64,000 nt of DNA, taken from Bacteroidales bacterium (lineage in GTDB: Bacteria > Bacteroidota > Bacteroidia > Bacteroidales > Lentimicrobiaceae). The notes below the pieces were generated by a model. That model did not search any database and was not told the DNA's origin. It saw nothing but the letters and a program-made list of their open reading frames with translations. Shown here piece by piece: positions 52,981-62,846 of the stretch (position 1 is its first letter; every line of letters starts with the position of its first letter). A program made the position numbers and the translations under genes. The DNA lies in the NCBI GenBank assembly GCA_016705005.1, contig JADIZB010000005.1, forward strand, positions 236,628 to 300,627, in the 5' to 3' direction.

Positions 52981-54234
52981 ATGGCTGCAGATATTTTTGA
53001 AAAAAGGGTTATGAATCTTGGCCCGCTTGGCATGTACGCAAAACAGGCTGACGGCTATTTCATGTTTCCAAAACTTGAAGGTGAAATAGGAAACCGCATG
53101 AAATTTCGTGGCAAGGATGTGCTTGTATGGAGCCTGAACAATTATCTTGGTCTTGCCAATCATCCCGAAGTCAGGGAAGCCGATGCACAGGCAGCAAAGG
53201 ATTGGGGTCTGGCTTACCCTATGGGCGCCCGCATGATGTCGGGGCAGACTGTATATCACGAACAGCTCGAGCGTGAACTGGCAGCTTTTGTAGGTAAAGA
53301 AGACGCCTTCCTGTTAAATTACGGTTATCAGGGAATGGTATCAATTATTGATGCACTTGTTGACCGTAAAGATGTAATAGTTTATGATTCAGATGCCCAC
53401 GCCTGCATCATCGACGGGGCACGTTTGCATATGGGAAAACGTTTTGTTTATCCCCACAACAACATTGAGAATCTTAAGATTCAGCTCAAAAGAGCTCAAA
53501 AAATGACAGAAGAGACCGGTGGAGGTATTCTTGTTATTACTGAAGGGGTCTATGGAATGACCGGCGATCAGGGCAAATTAAAAGAAATTGTTGCCCTGAA
53601 AAATGATTTTAATTTCAGGCTCCTTGTTGACGATGCACATGGGTTTGGAACTATGGGACCTACCGGAGCAGGTACCCATGAAGCGCAGGGAGTTGTTGAC
53701 GGCGTTGATGTTTACTTTGGCACTTTCGCCAAATCAATGGCTGGTATCGGTGCCTTTGTTGCCACCAACAAAGATATTGTTGACTTCCTGAGGCACAATA
53801 TGCGCTCCCAGACATTTGCCAAGTCGCTGCCTATGCCGATGGTGATCGGATCACTCAAACGTCTTGACCTTATCAGAAAGCATCCCGAATTAAGGGAAAA
53901 TCTGTGGAAAATCGTCAATGCATTGCAGGCAGGTTTGCGGGAGGCAGGATTTAACCTTGGTGATGCAGCATCACCCGTTACGCCTGTTATTCTTGAAGGC
54001 GGAATTCCGGAGGCAACCCAGATTACGGTAGACCTCCGTGAGAATTACAGCATTTTCTGCTCAATCGTTACATACCCGGTTATTCCAAAGGGAATGATCC
54101 TCCTTAGGTTGATTCCGACTGCCGTTCATACGTTGGAGGATGTAAAATACACCATAGAAGCATACAAGGAAGTCAGGAAAAAACTTGAAGCAGGCGCATA
54201 TGCAAATGTTATGTATGATATTTCGAAACTCTGA
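52981..54234 (+). CDS. serine palmitoyltransferase-type 2-oxoamine synthase
   Basis: A 417-residue PLP enzyme of the alpha-oxoamine synthase family. The PLP Lys is residue 251 in GTFAKSMAGIGAFVA. Other contacts are in LLVDDAHGFGTMGPTGAGTHE and VIVYDSDAHACIIDGARLHM. In Bacteroidota this protein condenses serine with an acyl-CoA to start sphingolipid synthesis. KBL and BioF are alternatives in the family, but the motif context and phylum favour SPT. A very strong bidirectional terminator follows. Confidence 0.9.
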   Translation: MAADIFEKRVMNLGPLGMYAKQADGYFMFPKLEGEIGNRMKFRGKDVLVWSLNNYLGLANHPEVREADAQAAKDWGLAYPMGARMMSGQTVYHEQLERELAAFVGKEDAFLLNYGYQGMVSIIDALVDRKDVIVYDSDAHACIIDGARLHMGKRFVYPHNNIENLKIQLKRAQKMTEETGGGILVITEGVYGMTGDQGKLKEIVALKNDFNFRLLVDDAHGFGTMGPTGAGTHEAQGVVDGVDVYFGTFAKSMAGIGAFVATNKDIVDFLRHNMRSQTFAKSLPMPMVIGSLKRLDLIRKHPELRENLWKIVNALQAGLREAGFNLGDAASPVTPVILEGGIPEATQITVDLRENYSIFCSIVTYPVIPKGMILLRLIPTAVHTLEDVKYTIEAYKEVRKKLEAGAYANVMYDISKL

Positions 54235-54250
54235 AAGGCATTGATGTGTC

Positions 54251-54295
54251 AAAGAAAAAGGGAAGGCTGCCGGTTGGAGCCTTCCCTTTTTCTTT
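54251..54295. terminator. strong bidirectional terminator
   Basis: An 18-bp perfect stem (AAAGAAAAAGGGAAGGCT with its complement) around the 9-nt loop GCCGGTTGG, with A and T tracts at the ends. It serves the SPT-type gene on the plus strand and may end the gene at 54350 on the minus strand. Confidence 0.9.
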
Positions 54296-54349
54296 GAATA
54301 ATATTATTTGAACCTTTTGAACGAATTTTAAACCCTGGAAAACCCGATA

Positions 54350-54775
54350 TTATTTACCGGATTTAAGCTCTATCACAGTAAGAAAATAATCATCTTCCCC
54401 TGCATATACCTCAGCCCAATATTCCCTGCCATCCTTTTTAATGTTGATGTATATCCTGTTATCACCATATTCGACTGACCTGCCTCCGCTAGGCCTGACC
54501 GAATTGGAAAAAATCCTGATAATTCTCAGGGGTGATTCCACACAATTACACATGTAATGAATGGTTGTTTTCTTGCCTTCAACAGTTATCAGACTATCCT
54601 GATCTGCATGAAAGGAATATAAACCCGGATCTTCAACCATATAGTCGTTGATTGAAAAACCCGGAATCCGGTTAAACAGCGGGTGATCTGAACTACCCTG
54701 AATATCCTGTGCAAAAACCTTTGTCATCCCTGTGAATAAAAGAAGACCTAACAGGGAAAGTAATTTTAACTTCAT
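54350..54775 (-). CDS. exported protein with OmpA-family N-terminal-like domain
   Basis: A 141-residue protein with a signal peptide (LLSLLGLLLFTGMTKVFAQ). The mature part resembles the N-terminal domain found before the OmpA domain in some outer-membrane proteins: SSDHPLFNRIPGFSINDY, TVEGKKTTIHYMCN, SPLRIIRIFSNSV and GREYWAEVYAGEDDYFLTVI. The OmpA-like peptidoglycan-binding domain itself is absent, so this is a stand-alone version. Function unknown. Single gene, ending close to the strong terminator. Confidence 0.75.
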   Translation of the reverse strand: MKLKLLSLLGLLLFTGMTKVFAQDIQGSSDHPLFNRIPGFSINDYMVEDPGLYSFHADQDSLITVEGKKTTIHYMCNCVESPLRIIRIFSNSVRPSGGRSVEYGDNRIYINIKKDGREYWAEVYAGEDDYFLTVIELKSGK

Positions 54776-55216
54776 TTTAAAGAATCTTTTTACACTATAA
54801 TCAAATACCCTTATAAACAGTACCAGAGGCTTATCACCTGCAATTCCCGGGGTTAAAAACTGACAAGTAAGCTAATTAGGCAGTTGGATGGATAGCAGAC
54901 CAGAATTCACATTGCAAATGTAACTAAAAAATGCAATAATGTCAAGCCGGAACAATATTTCCTTTTTTAATCGGGTCCATTCACTTTTATAAGGATTGCC
55001 GGTTATGACATCATAATATTTAGCCAAAAACCTTCCCTGAATAGAATATCTGATCTTTCCGATCATCTTAGAATCAGTTTCGGATCAGCCATTTAAAATT
55101 CGATATTGTGTGTTACAGTTTCAAAGCTGAATTCCTGAAAATAACATCGTATATTTATACCATAGATAGACTATCAAAACCGTTCCTGCACTTTCTGAAT
55201 TTTATAATCTGAAAAA
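54776..55216. other. intergenic region without a supported gene
   Basis: About 440 AT-rich nt between divergent genes. It should hold both promoters. A 64-codon open frame (54872-55066, minus) has no start context, no conserved look and is not called. Confidence 0.5.
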
Positions 55217-55732
55217 ATGAAAACCGGATTCAATATTCTGCCGGCATTTCTTATCATGGGAATCCTGGCATTTAGTTGTGACAATGAAAATGAGTCACAA
55301 CAGCAACACGACATCAAAGGCAGGTTGACCGGACATTCTGAGTGCAAGAATAAAAAAGCTTTCCTGGAGACGATTGAAACCTCAGACACATTGTCGTGCG
55401 TTGAATACGTCTATGATGCAGTTAATAGCAGGTTATTGCTTCATCATATCAATGCAGGGTTTAACTGCTGCCCGGGTAATCTGTCATGTGCCGTCACAAT
55501 GATTAACGATACCATTCTGATCGCAGAATCAGAGGAGCATTACCTGTGTGATTGTGATTGCCTGTACGACCTTGACATTGAAGTCAGCGGTGTTGAAAAC
55601 AGGAAATACCTGATAAAATTCTCAGAACCTTACCTGGGAGACCAGGAACCCCTGGTTTTTGAGGCAGATTTGCCTGCCTCGGCTACAGGTTCATATTGTG
55701 TATTAAGGTTTCAATATCCATGGGGGATTTAG
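55217..55732 (+). CDS. Cys-rich hypothetical lipoprotein
   Basis: A 171-residue protein with a lipoprotein signal (FLIMGILAFSC). The mature part is rich in Cys: SECKNKKAFLET, TLSCVEYVYD, AGFNCCPGNLSCAVTM and YLCDCDCLYDLDIEVSGV. The CDCDCLYDLDIEISG-type segment is seen in a family of uncharacterised Bacteroidota lipoproteins. The Cys pairs probably form disulfides or bind a metal. Its 3' end faces a terminator and the CotH-type gene on the other strand. Confidence 0.75.
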   Translation: MKTGFNILPAFLIMGILAFSCDNENESQQQHDIKGRLTGHSECKNKKAFLETIETSDTLSCVEYVYDAVNSRLLLHHINAGFNCCPGNLSCAVTMINDTILIAESEEHYLCDCDCLYDLDIEVSGVENRKYLIKFSEPYLGDQEPLVFEADLPASATGSYCVLRFQYPWGI

Positions 55733-55764
55733 AGAAATTGTCAGATCCCAAATATTGAGGAATA

Positions 55765-55799
55765 CAAAAGCCGCAGTCCCGGATGGAACTGCGGCTTTC
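55765..55799. terminator. bidirectional terminator
   Basis: AAAGCCGCAGT and its near complement ACTGCGGCTTT flank a 9-nt loop. It serves the convergent genes at 55217 and 55815. Confidence 0.85.
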
Positions 55800-55814
55800 T
55801 TTCAGGCTTTTCTG

Positions 55815-58814
55815 TTAGTTAACAATAAACTTTCCGCTTACTGCTAAAGTACCTGAATTACTTACAAATCTGTAAAACCAGATTCCCGGATGCAGCCCCT
55901 GCGAAGTAATTACAAGGTGGTTCTCACCGATGTTGTTATATCGTGTAACCTCATTCCCGCTGGCAGAATAGATGATAAGCGTACCATCCTTGATTGAAGT
56001 ATCGGTATTCACAGTAAATTCTGCAGTATTTCGGAAAGGATTCGGCCAGACTTCAGCATCTGGTTTATCGGACAGGTTGACATAACGGATTCCTACATTG
56101 GGACTGTTATATTCTCCTGGTGTACCATGCTCAGTGCCACTACTCTTCCAACTCTCTGCGAGTGCATTGTCAAGCCCCGGATTGATCAGCTCAAGGGTCG
56201 GACCGTTACCATCGGGAGCAGTTGGCCACGGGGCCACATCGTCGTAATGAACCGTGTCGACCAGGGCCCCTGTTTCGTCATAAACCCTCAGCAATTCACC
56301 ATTACCGCTGAGTCCGAATCCCATAGGACCGATGTAGTTGTTCACTTCAGGGAAAAGTGTGCTGAAGGCAACCGGATCATTGGCAACAACAATCAGCCCG
56401 AATGGATCCAGTACTGTTCCTGAAGGAAAAGTGAAAACATGAAGATCATCCTCATCCTTGAATGTCCAGTCGGAAACATCAAGGTTGTAGCCATGCGGGT
56501 TGTAAAACTCAACCCAGTCGCCGGGATCGAAACCTGCCGAAGAATTGTAATTGATTTCATGTATAACAAGTGAATCGGCAAAAACTCTCGGTACATATAC
56601 AGCAGTGATTGTATCTCCTGAAATCAGCCTGAGTTTTATATCTTTCAGAGAATCAGCCGGCAATATATTATTGTGCCTGACCTCCCAGTGATCAAATTTG
56701 TAATATTGGTCCGATTCAATAGCTGTTAATTTGGTATCAATGTTCCCGTAATAAGTTCCGGTCCATGGGAAAGACCCAAGGTCAAGAGAATTAAGCCTGA
56801 CTTGTCCTTTACCTGCCGGCAGCACTTCAACAGTAACCTGATAAGGTCCCGTAAGCGCATAGCATTCCATGATGGCTTCCTTAACAAAATTATAACGCCG
56901 GTTTACAAAATCACGGATGCGTTGCACATTACCCAGCCACTGGAAGGAGCTTCCGCCCCACCTGCTGAAATGCCTGGGCATTTCCGGTGATATCACTCCG
57001 GCAAGACTATCGAGCAATGGTTGCAGGTTATTCAGACTCAAACTGGTATTGAGAAGGTCAGCATACCTCGACACATAATACTGCTCAAATCCGGGATTTG
57101 TTCTGAGTTTGTTCAGCAATCTTACATGGCCCTCCGGGTCCGATCCTCCGGTCAGGGCTTCATGGAAACAGGGTGTAACATAGGGTGACTGAGCAGGAAT
57201 ACCGGTATAGTTGATGTAATGACCGAATGTGGCATCTTCATCCCATAAGATATATCCCCAGCGCCTGTGACCCCCGTTTGGATTCAGACCCCGCCACCAG
57301 CCCACATTCCAGTTAAGCCAGTCAGAACACACCACAAATGAATTGATCAGCATATAGTCAGTAATGCTTGTCGGATCAAGTTGCGATTCAACATATGCCC
57401 AATTGGACGAATCGGCCATATTGTGTCCCATGATATATGAATACAGCGCATTCCAGTCATCGAAAGCGGCTTGCCCGCCGTATTCAGCCCAGGTACCTCC
57501 CCACAACATCAGGTAATGCAGATTGTATTTATCCTGCTCGTAATAGTATTTGGTGAAGTCATGATCATTAACCTTTTCCCGGATAGAATATACTCCCCAA
57601 TATTGCCCGTTGGCATAAACCACACACCTCGACGACTTACGCTCATCAAGATTCATCCCCGATTTTACCGAAACGGTCTCTACAAAATCATCGCGCATAT
57701 GGGCACTCGAATCAATACCGGGATAATTATCATCACCACAGGCCCTGAGGATTATTTTCTGAAATTCGTTGCGGTCAGTATATTTAAACAGGGTTTCCTG
57801 CAAAGCATAATTGTAGCCGCATTCATCGCGCATCTTATAATCGAGACTTCGCTGGGGATGTACCCATGAGTCCTGCCCATGTTTGTCGAATTCACCATAC
57901 CCCATTGTCGTTCTGACTTTATCAGTATTGTAATACTCAATCGACCCCCAGGGAAAATAACTCGCATCTCCGTTCAGCAGGGAAATCAGATCGTTGGCAG
58001 CAATTGAGACTACCGGAAGTGAATGATCCTCATTGATGAAATAGGTATTGAATTCAATCAGTCCGGGAAGTATTTCAGGATTATTGCTGAAGACCTTTGC
58101 CTTGATAATTTTGGTAGCAGGCACACTGACCGGACCTGTGTAAACAGGAGAGGTAGGCCCCGGTTCATTTCCATTGGTTGTGTAGCGTATCTGACTGTTG
58201 GGTTCGGTACTTGTTATTTCAACTGAAAGTGATTCTGAATAAAATCCTCCGGCAAGGCTCATCACTGGCTTTTCAGCATAACGGACATACGGCTCCATAT
58301 TGTTGTTCGATGAACCGGGTGTAGGATTCAGGAAAATACCCCATTCAGCGTCACCATTCATAACACGGCCATTTGAATGCTCCTTCTGTGTAACCTCGAG
58401 TTTCTGCTGATCAAGAATATTGCCACTGGCATCAGCGAATACTATATCATCAGGAATTGTCCTGGTCTGTGTTAGTTTGAAGTTGGTATGGTAAGATCCG
58501 AACGACACTTCATCGCGTCCGGATGCCCAGAAAAGCTTGAAACCATGCGCCGGAATTGATGTACCGGCCGGAATCTGCCACATCATCGGTGCATCGGGTG
58601 TATCGCTCAGATAATAACCACCAATATTGATGGTGGTACTTCCCGAATTGTACAACTCAATCCAGTCCTCATACATCTCATAATTATCCGGAAAACCGGA
58701 AAAATTTGAGCATGAATACTCGTTGATAACAACCTGTGATCTGACAGGTATGGTAAAACAGGCTGATAATAAAATCAATAGAAAGAGTGTAACCGGGGTA
58801 ATTGCTTTTTTCAT
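55815..58814 (-). CDS. secreted CotH kinase / lamin-tail protein with T9SS sorting domain
   Basis: A 999-residue exported protein with a signal peptide (FLLILLSACFTIPVRSQ). Domains in order: lamin tail (INEYSCSNFSGFPDNYEMYE, about 30-150), chitobiase C-terminal-like (EKPVMSLAGGFYSESLSVEI and IRYTTNGNEPGPTSPVYTG, about 175-260), CotH (SSRCVVYANGQYWGVYSIRE and WDEDATFGHYINYTG, about 290-650), a second lamin tail (VIHEINYNSSAGFDPGDWVE, about 745-860) and T9SS type A (AEVWPNPFRNTAEF to end). CotH in spores is a protein kinase; in Bacteroidota these proteins are uncharacterised and likely surface exposed. Confidence 0.93.
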   Translation of the reverse strand: MKKAITPVTLFLLILLSACFTIPVRSQVVINEYSCSNFSGFPDNYEMYEDWIELYNSGSTTINIGGYYLSDTPDAPMMWQIPAGTSIPAHGFKLFWASGRDEVSFGSYHTNFKLTQTRTIPDDIVFADASGNILDQQKLEVTQKEHSNGRVMNGDAEWGIFLNPTPGSSNNNMEPYVRYAEKPVMSLAGGFYSESLSVEITSTEPNSQIRYTTNGNEPGPTSPVYTGPVSVPATKIIKAKVFSNNPEILPGLIEFNTYFINEDHSLPVVSIAANDLISLLNGDASYFPWGSIEYYNTDKVRTTMGYGEFDKHGQDSWVHPQRSLDYKMRDECGYNYALQETLFKYTDRNEFQKIILRACGDDNYPGIDSSAHMRDDFVETVSVKSGMNLDERKSSRCVVYANGQYWGVYSIREKVNDHDFTKYYYEQDKYNLHYLMLWGGTWAEYGGQAAFDDWNALYSYIMGHNMADSSNWAYVESQLDPTSITDYMLINSFVVCSDWLNWNVGWWRGLNPNGGHRRWGYILWDEDATFGHYINYTGIPAQSPYVTPCFHEALTGGSDPEGHVRLLNKLRTNPGFEQYYVSRYADLLNTSLSLNNLQPLLDSLAGVISPEMPRHFSRWGGSSFQWLGNVQRIRDFVNRRYNFVKEAIMECYALTGPYQVTVEVLPAGKGQVRLNSLDLGSFPWTGTYYGNIDTKLTAIESDQYYKFDHWEVRHNNILPADSLKDIKLRLISGDTITAVYVPRVFADSLVIHEINYNSSAGFDPGDWVEFYNPHGYNLDVSDWTFKDEDDLHVFTFPSGTVLDPFGLIVVANDPVAFSTLFPEVNNYIGPMGFGLSGNGELLRVYDETGALVDTVHYDDVAPWPTAPDGNGPTLELINPGLDNALAESWKSSGTEHGTPGEYNSPNVGIRYVNLSDKPDAEVWPNPFRNTAEFTVNTDTSIKDGTLIIYSASGNEVTRYNNIGENHLVITSQGLHPGIWFYRFVSNSGTLAVSGKFIVN

Positions 58815-59015
58815 AGCCGGAAAGATAAGGATGAGGTTGTGTGTGCTTTCAAAATTAATATATAATGCATCTGATTATTGAATCATTGCAAATATTTTAT
58901 GGAATTTCTGCACAGGGGAAAGCATTGGAACAAATTCACCGTTATGAATTGTATAAAGGAACAACCATTCAGAAAGAAATACAGACCCACTGGTTTCAAG
59001 AGATTGTTCCGGGGG

Positions 59016-59846
59016 CTAAATAACCTTCCGCATAGCAATGTATGCATTAACGCGCTGGCTGAAAAGCTGTGAAATCCTGATCATAAGTGTATTACTAACC
59101 GGAAAATCCAATTCATCAACCTTGTTTACAGGCAGTACTTTTCTTGATGTACCGGAGATAAACAATGAATCGTACCTTTCAATGTCGCTGCAGTGGACTT
59201 TAGTTTCTATAATCCTGATCTGATTGGCCTCAGAAAGGTTTATAATCTGTTTCCTGGTTACCCCGGGCAACACGGTGTCGAGTGGAGGGGTTATAATTTC
59301 ATTACCGTAAATAAAGAAAACATTTGATCTGCTTCCCTCCGTAATAAAGCCATTCCTGTCAACGAGCAAAACTTCATAAACTTCATCTTCGTGTTTGATT
59401 TTGTCCGTTTCAGCTCTTAAGGGAATATCCATCACCTTGGCATTCGGGTTAGTTCTCTCAGCTTCAAGCAACCTTACGGCAACTCCGGATGCAAACTGTT
59501 CCGGTGTTGGATAAAGATGGGGTGTGAAATAAATCAGCAGATAGGTGTTTCCTGATCTGCCGGGGGCGATGGAGATTTTAATATTACCGTCCCCTGGTTC
59601 ATTCGCATTGATTAATAAAGTGATATCAGCCAGCAACTGATCGCGACCACAGCCAGGATCAGCCCCGGCCAGCCGTACAGTTGCAAAAAACCTGTCGAGA
59701 TGGTCATCAATAAACAGCGGAATACCGTCGATTACCCTGAAAACTTCATAAATGTATGTTTTCTCGGGTGAGAAATAATCATCAAATCCGCCGGCAGGCA
59801 GCAGTTCCCCATTGGCCAAAAAAGTTGTTCGTGTACAATCACCCAT
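59016..59846 (-). CDS. class IV aminotransferase
   Basis: A 276-residue PLP enzyme of the branched-chain / D-amino-acid / aminodeoxychorismate lyase fold. The likely PLP Lys is 137 (NPNAKVMDIPL) and the conserved Glu is 170 in FITEGSRSNVFF, 33 residues later, as in the family. YEVFRVIDGIPLFIDDHLDR is the typical start and LPGVTRKQIINLSEA follows. Substrate cannot be told; the IlvE, DAT and PabC types are all possible. It lies alone on the minus strand between two gene-poor regions. Confidence 0.85.
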   Translation of the reverse strand: MGDCTRTTFLANGELLPAGGFDDYFSPEKTYIYEVFRVIDGIPLFIDDHLDRFFATVRLAGADPGCGRDQLLADITLLINANEPGDGNIKISIAPGRSGNTYLLIYFTPHLYPTPEQFASGVAVRLLEAERTNPNAKVMDIPLRAETDKIKHEDEVYEVLLVDRNGFITEGSRSNVFFIYGNEIITPPLDTVLPGVTRKQIINLSEANQIRIIETKVHCSDIERYDSLFISGTSRKVLPVNKVDELDFPVSNTLMIRISQLFSQRVNAYIAMRKVI

Positions 59847-60292
59847 CGTGAATTCGTTTTCTTTGCCCTGGTATACCAGGTTAACTGTTCCAAAAGAACT
59901 TAAATCAGTTCAGACAGATACGCTACGGCAGCAGCAAAAATAATGATTAAAGCCGGATCCGGAAACTTTACCTATTGAGGATTATGGAACAATTTTATGA
60001 CAGATATGACAGCTCCGGCTATTTAATCAAATTGTAACAGCTAAGAAATAAAATAAATTTCAGGCTGAAATGCAGAAACTGAATTGCAAACAAGACAACC
60101 ACAACTCGCAATAAATTAAATGTCAATAATTTACAGATTATTATAGGGAAACTCAATAGACCAATTGCCGATGCCCAACAGCCCGGAATCACTACAATCA
60201 ATACAGGTGATCATATGATTCAATAATTTATTAGGCAAATTCACCGGGATTCTCTATTTTTAACATCCAATCAGGATTAACCAGATCATAAA
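59847..60292. other. intergenic region without a supported gene
   Basis: About 446 AT-rich nt before the branching enzyme. No repeats or genes were seen. It must contain the promoter of the branching enzyme gene, but no clear box was identified. Confidence 0.5.
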
Positions 60293-62308
60293 ATGAAAAA
60301 TAAAACTCCGGGAATTGTAAAGACTGACCCATGGCTCCGGCCTGTTGAATCGGATGTGGTAGCGAGAATCGATCGTTTCAGAAACAAGCTGACGGCCATT
60401 GAGAACCACAGCGGGACATTGGGCAAATTCGCTGATGCCTATAAATTCCTTGGAATAAACTATGACACCAGACTGAAAGGCTGGTTTTACCGGGAATGGG
60501 CTCCTTCAGCCCGGGGGCTTTACTTATCAGGTGAATTCAATGACTGGGATCCCCGCTCCCACCCTCTGCATATCATCGGTAATGGTGTCTGGGAGATTTT
60601 TCTGGATGAAAAAAAATATGGAAAACGTTTTACCCATGGCAGTAAAATTAAAGTATGGGTTGAAGCTGACAATGGATTCCTACCCAGAATACCCGCTTAT
60701 ATCAAACGGGTGGTGCAGGATGAAGATACCAAGAACTTCTCAGGGCAGCTCTGGTTTGGCAATTATGACTGGAAGGGCGATGATTTCACTTTAAGTCCGA
60801 ATGAGCAACTTTATATTTATGAGTGCCACGTTGGAATGGCGCAGGAGAAAGCCGGACTTGGCACCTATAATGAGTTTGCCGAAAACGTACTGCCCTGGGT
60901 TAAAAAATGCGGTTATAACGCAATTCAGATGATGGCCATCCAGGAACATCCTTACTACGGGTCATTCGGATATCATGTTGCCAATTTCTTTGCTCCTTCA
61001 TCACGCTTTGGAACACCTGAAGAGTTAAAATCACTGATCAGGAAAGCCCATGATATGGGAATAGCCGTGATCATGGACATCGTTCATTCGCACACGGTAA
61101 AAAATGTGAACGAAGGATTGAATATGTTCGACGGCAGTGATACGCAATACTTTCATGCCGGAGAAAGAGGGGTGCATCCGCAATGGGACTCCATGCTGTT
61201 TGACTATGGCCGTATTGAAGTGCTGCAATTTCTGCTGTCAAATGTAAAATACTGGCTCAAGGAGTTCCATTTCGACGGATTCAGGTTTGACGGGGTAGGC
61301 TCAATGATGTATTTTCATCATGGCAATGAGGTTATTGACTCCCCACAGAAATATTTTACCGATGGCGTTGAATGGGATGCAATTACTTATCTCCAGCTGG
61401 CCAATAAACTGGCACATGCTGTCAAACAAAATGCAATAACCATTGCTGAAGATGTTACAGGTATGCCTGGATTGGCTGCTCCGATTGCAGAAGGCGGAAT
61501 CGGATTCGATTACCGGCTCGGTATGGGTATCCCTGATTTCTGGATCAAGCTTCTCAAAGAATACAAGGATGAAGACTGGAATATCCATGAACTTTGGAAT
61601 GTCATGAACAACCGGCTGCCCGGAGTAAAAACCGTGGCATACGCCGAATCACACGATCAGGCGCTGGTTGGTGATAAAACACTTGCCTTCTGGCTGATGG
61701 ATGAAGCCATGTACTGGCATATGAATGTTGATGATCAGAACATCGTTGTTGACAGGGGAATCGCACTGCATAAACTCCTCAGGTTATTCACCATATCGCT
61801 TGGAGGAAACGCATATCTCAACTTCATGGGCAATGAATTCGGTCATCCGGAATGGATCGACTTCCCCAGGGAAGGGAACAACTGGAGTTATCAGTATGCT
61901 CGGAGACAATGGTCGCTGCCTGCAAATCCCGAACTTAAGTATAAATACCTTGCCGCTTTTGACCATCAGATGATTGAAACAATCAAAAACAACCATATCC
62001 TTGCCGATGAATTTGCTACTCAGCTGAATATGGATGAAGCAAACAAAACCATCGTATTTTCGCGACGGAAATTCGTTTTTGTGTTTAATTTTCATCCGTT
62101 TAACAGCATCCCGGGTTATATTTTAACTGTGCCTGAACAAGGTGACTACAGAATTGTTCTTAACAGCGACAATTCCGGTTTTGGTGGGCATGGAAGAATT
62201 GATGAGTCTATCAATTATCCTGCTGTTTTCAATAAAGAACTGAATATCTGGCAAATCAGCCTTTACATAACTAACCGTACTGCCATTGTATTGAAGAAAA
62301 ACGGTTGA
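60293..62308 (+). CDS. 1,4-alpha-glucan branching enzyme
   Basis: A 671-residue GH13 enzyme with an N-terminal CBM48 domain (YREWAPSARGLYLSGEFNDW, about residues 65-150). Catalytic region I is VIMDIVHSHTVKN, region II is FDGFRFDGVGS with nucleophile Asp 333, region III has AEDVTGMPG with acid/base Glu 386, and region IV is AYAESHDQALVGD. It makes alpha-1,6 branches in glycogen. Its length and start (DPWLRPVESDVVARIDRF) resemble the eukaryote-like form more than the longer bacterial GlgB. No glycogen synthase is in the window. Confidence 0.96.
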   Translation: MKNKTPGIVKTDPWLRPVESDVVARIDRFRNKLTAIENHSGTLGKFADAYKFLGINYDTRLKGWFYREWAPSARGLYLSGEFNDWDPRSHPLHIIGNGVWEIFLDEKKYGKRFTHGSKIKVWVEADNGFLPRIPAYIKRVVQDEDTKNFSGQLWFGNYDWKGDDFTLSPNEQLYIYECHVGMAQEKAGLGTYNEFAENVLPWVKKCGYNAIQMMAIQEHPYYGSFGYHVANFFAPSSRFGTPEELKSLIRKAHDMGIAVIMDIVHSHTVKNVNEGLNMFDGSDTQYFHAGERGVHPQWDSMLFDYGRIEVLQFLLSNVKYWLKEFHFDGFRFDGVGSMMYFHHGNEVIDSPQKYFTDGVEWDAITYLQLANKLAHAVKQNAITIAEDVTGMPGLAAPIAEGGIGFDYRLGMGIPDFWIKLLKEYKDEDWNIHELWNVMNNRLPGVKTVAYAESHDQALVGDKTLAFWLMDEAMYWHMNVDDQNIVVDRGIALHKLLRLFTISLGGNAYLNFMGNEFGHPEWIDFPREGNNWSYQYARRQWSLPANPELKYKYLAAFDHQMIETIKNNHILADEFATQLNMDEANKTIVFSRRKFVFVFNFHPFNSIPGYILTVPEQGDYRIVLNSDNSGFGGHGRIDESINYPAVFNKELNIWQISLYITNRTAIVLKKNG

Positions 62309-62452
62309 GGGGCATAAGTTCTCATTGAGATATCAGAAATTGTTGCAAAACGTCAGTTTTTTAGATAATTTTAACATTGCTGGCGTGGATGTTTTAATTT
62401 ACTTGCGTATTATTGTAAACTTTTTTAAAACCAATCCGACTATAAATTAAAT

Positions 62453-62755
62453 ATGGAACGTAAACGACTGGTAGTTAGTTATAGTAATGTTACACCTGAA
62501 GTGCTGGAAGCTATCCGCAAAAAATATCCTCTTGGTTATTCCAATCATGTGATAAAGGTCAAAACCAAAGGCGACGATTTCTTTTATGCAATTACCGTTG
62601 ATACGGAAGACGCCAGCTACCTTGTAAAAGTACCTGTTAAAATTGATACGAAAGGTAGTATTCACGACGATGACAACCTTGAGGACATCAACGATGAAAA
62701 GGAATCGGAAGAAACCTTTCCCGATAACGAGCCCTCAACTGAAAATGAAGAATAA
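62453..62755 (+). CDS. conserved hypothetical protein
   Basis: A 100-residue soluble protein. The N-terminal two thirds (MERKRLVVSYSNVTPEVLEA, KYPLGYSNHVIKVKT, FFYAITVDTEDASYLVKVPV) look like one compact alpha/beta domain. The last third is an acidic, disordered tail (DDDNLEDINDEKESEE). It is familiar in outline from uncharacterised Bacteroidota proteins but has no assigned function. A terminator follows 7 nt after the stop. Confidence 0.75.
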   Translation: MERKRLVVSYSNVTPEVLEAIRKKYPLGYSNHVIKVKTKGDDFFYAITVDTEDASYLVKVPVKIDTKGSIHDDDNLEDINDEKESEETFPDNEPSTENEE

Positions 62756-62761
62756 ATTATT

Positions 62762-62787
62762 CAGCCCCGTCGGGGCTTTTTTTTTAT
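62762..62787 (+). terminator. rho-independent terminator
   Basis: AGCCCCGTCGGGGCT followed by eight T, 6 nt after the stop at 62755. Confidence 0.9.
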
Positions 62788-62846
62788 GCAGAGCAAGCTA
62801 TATTTTAACACCAGAATAATCCTTAACCTTACTTTCTCTTAAAGAT

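Noticed and set aside
54872..55066. A 64-residue minus-strand ORF
   Set aside because: No start context, no homology by eye, and it lies in a region likely to hold two promoters.
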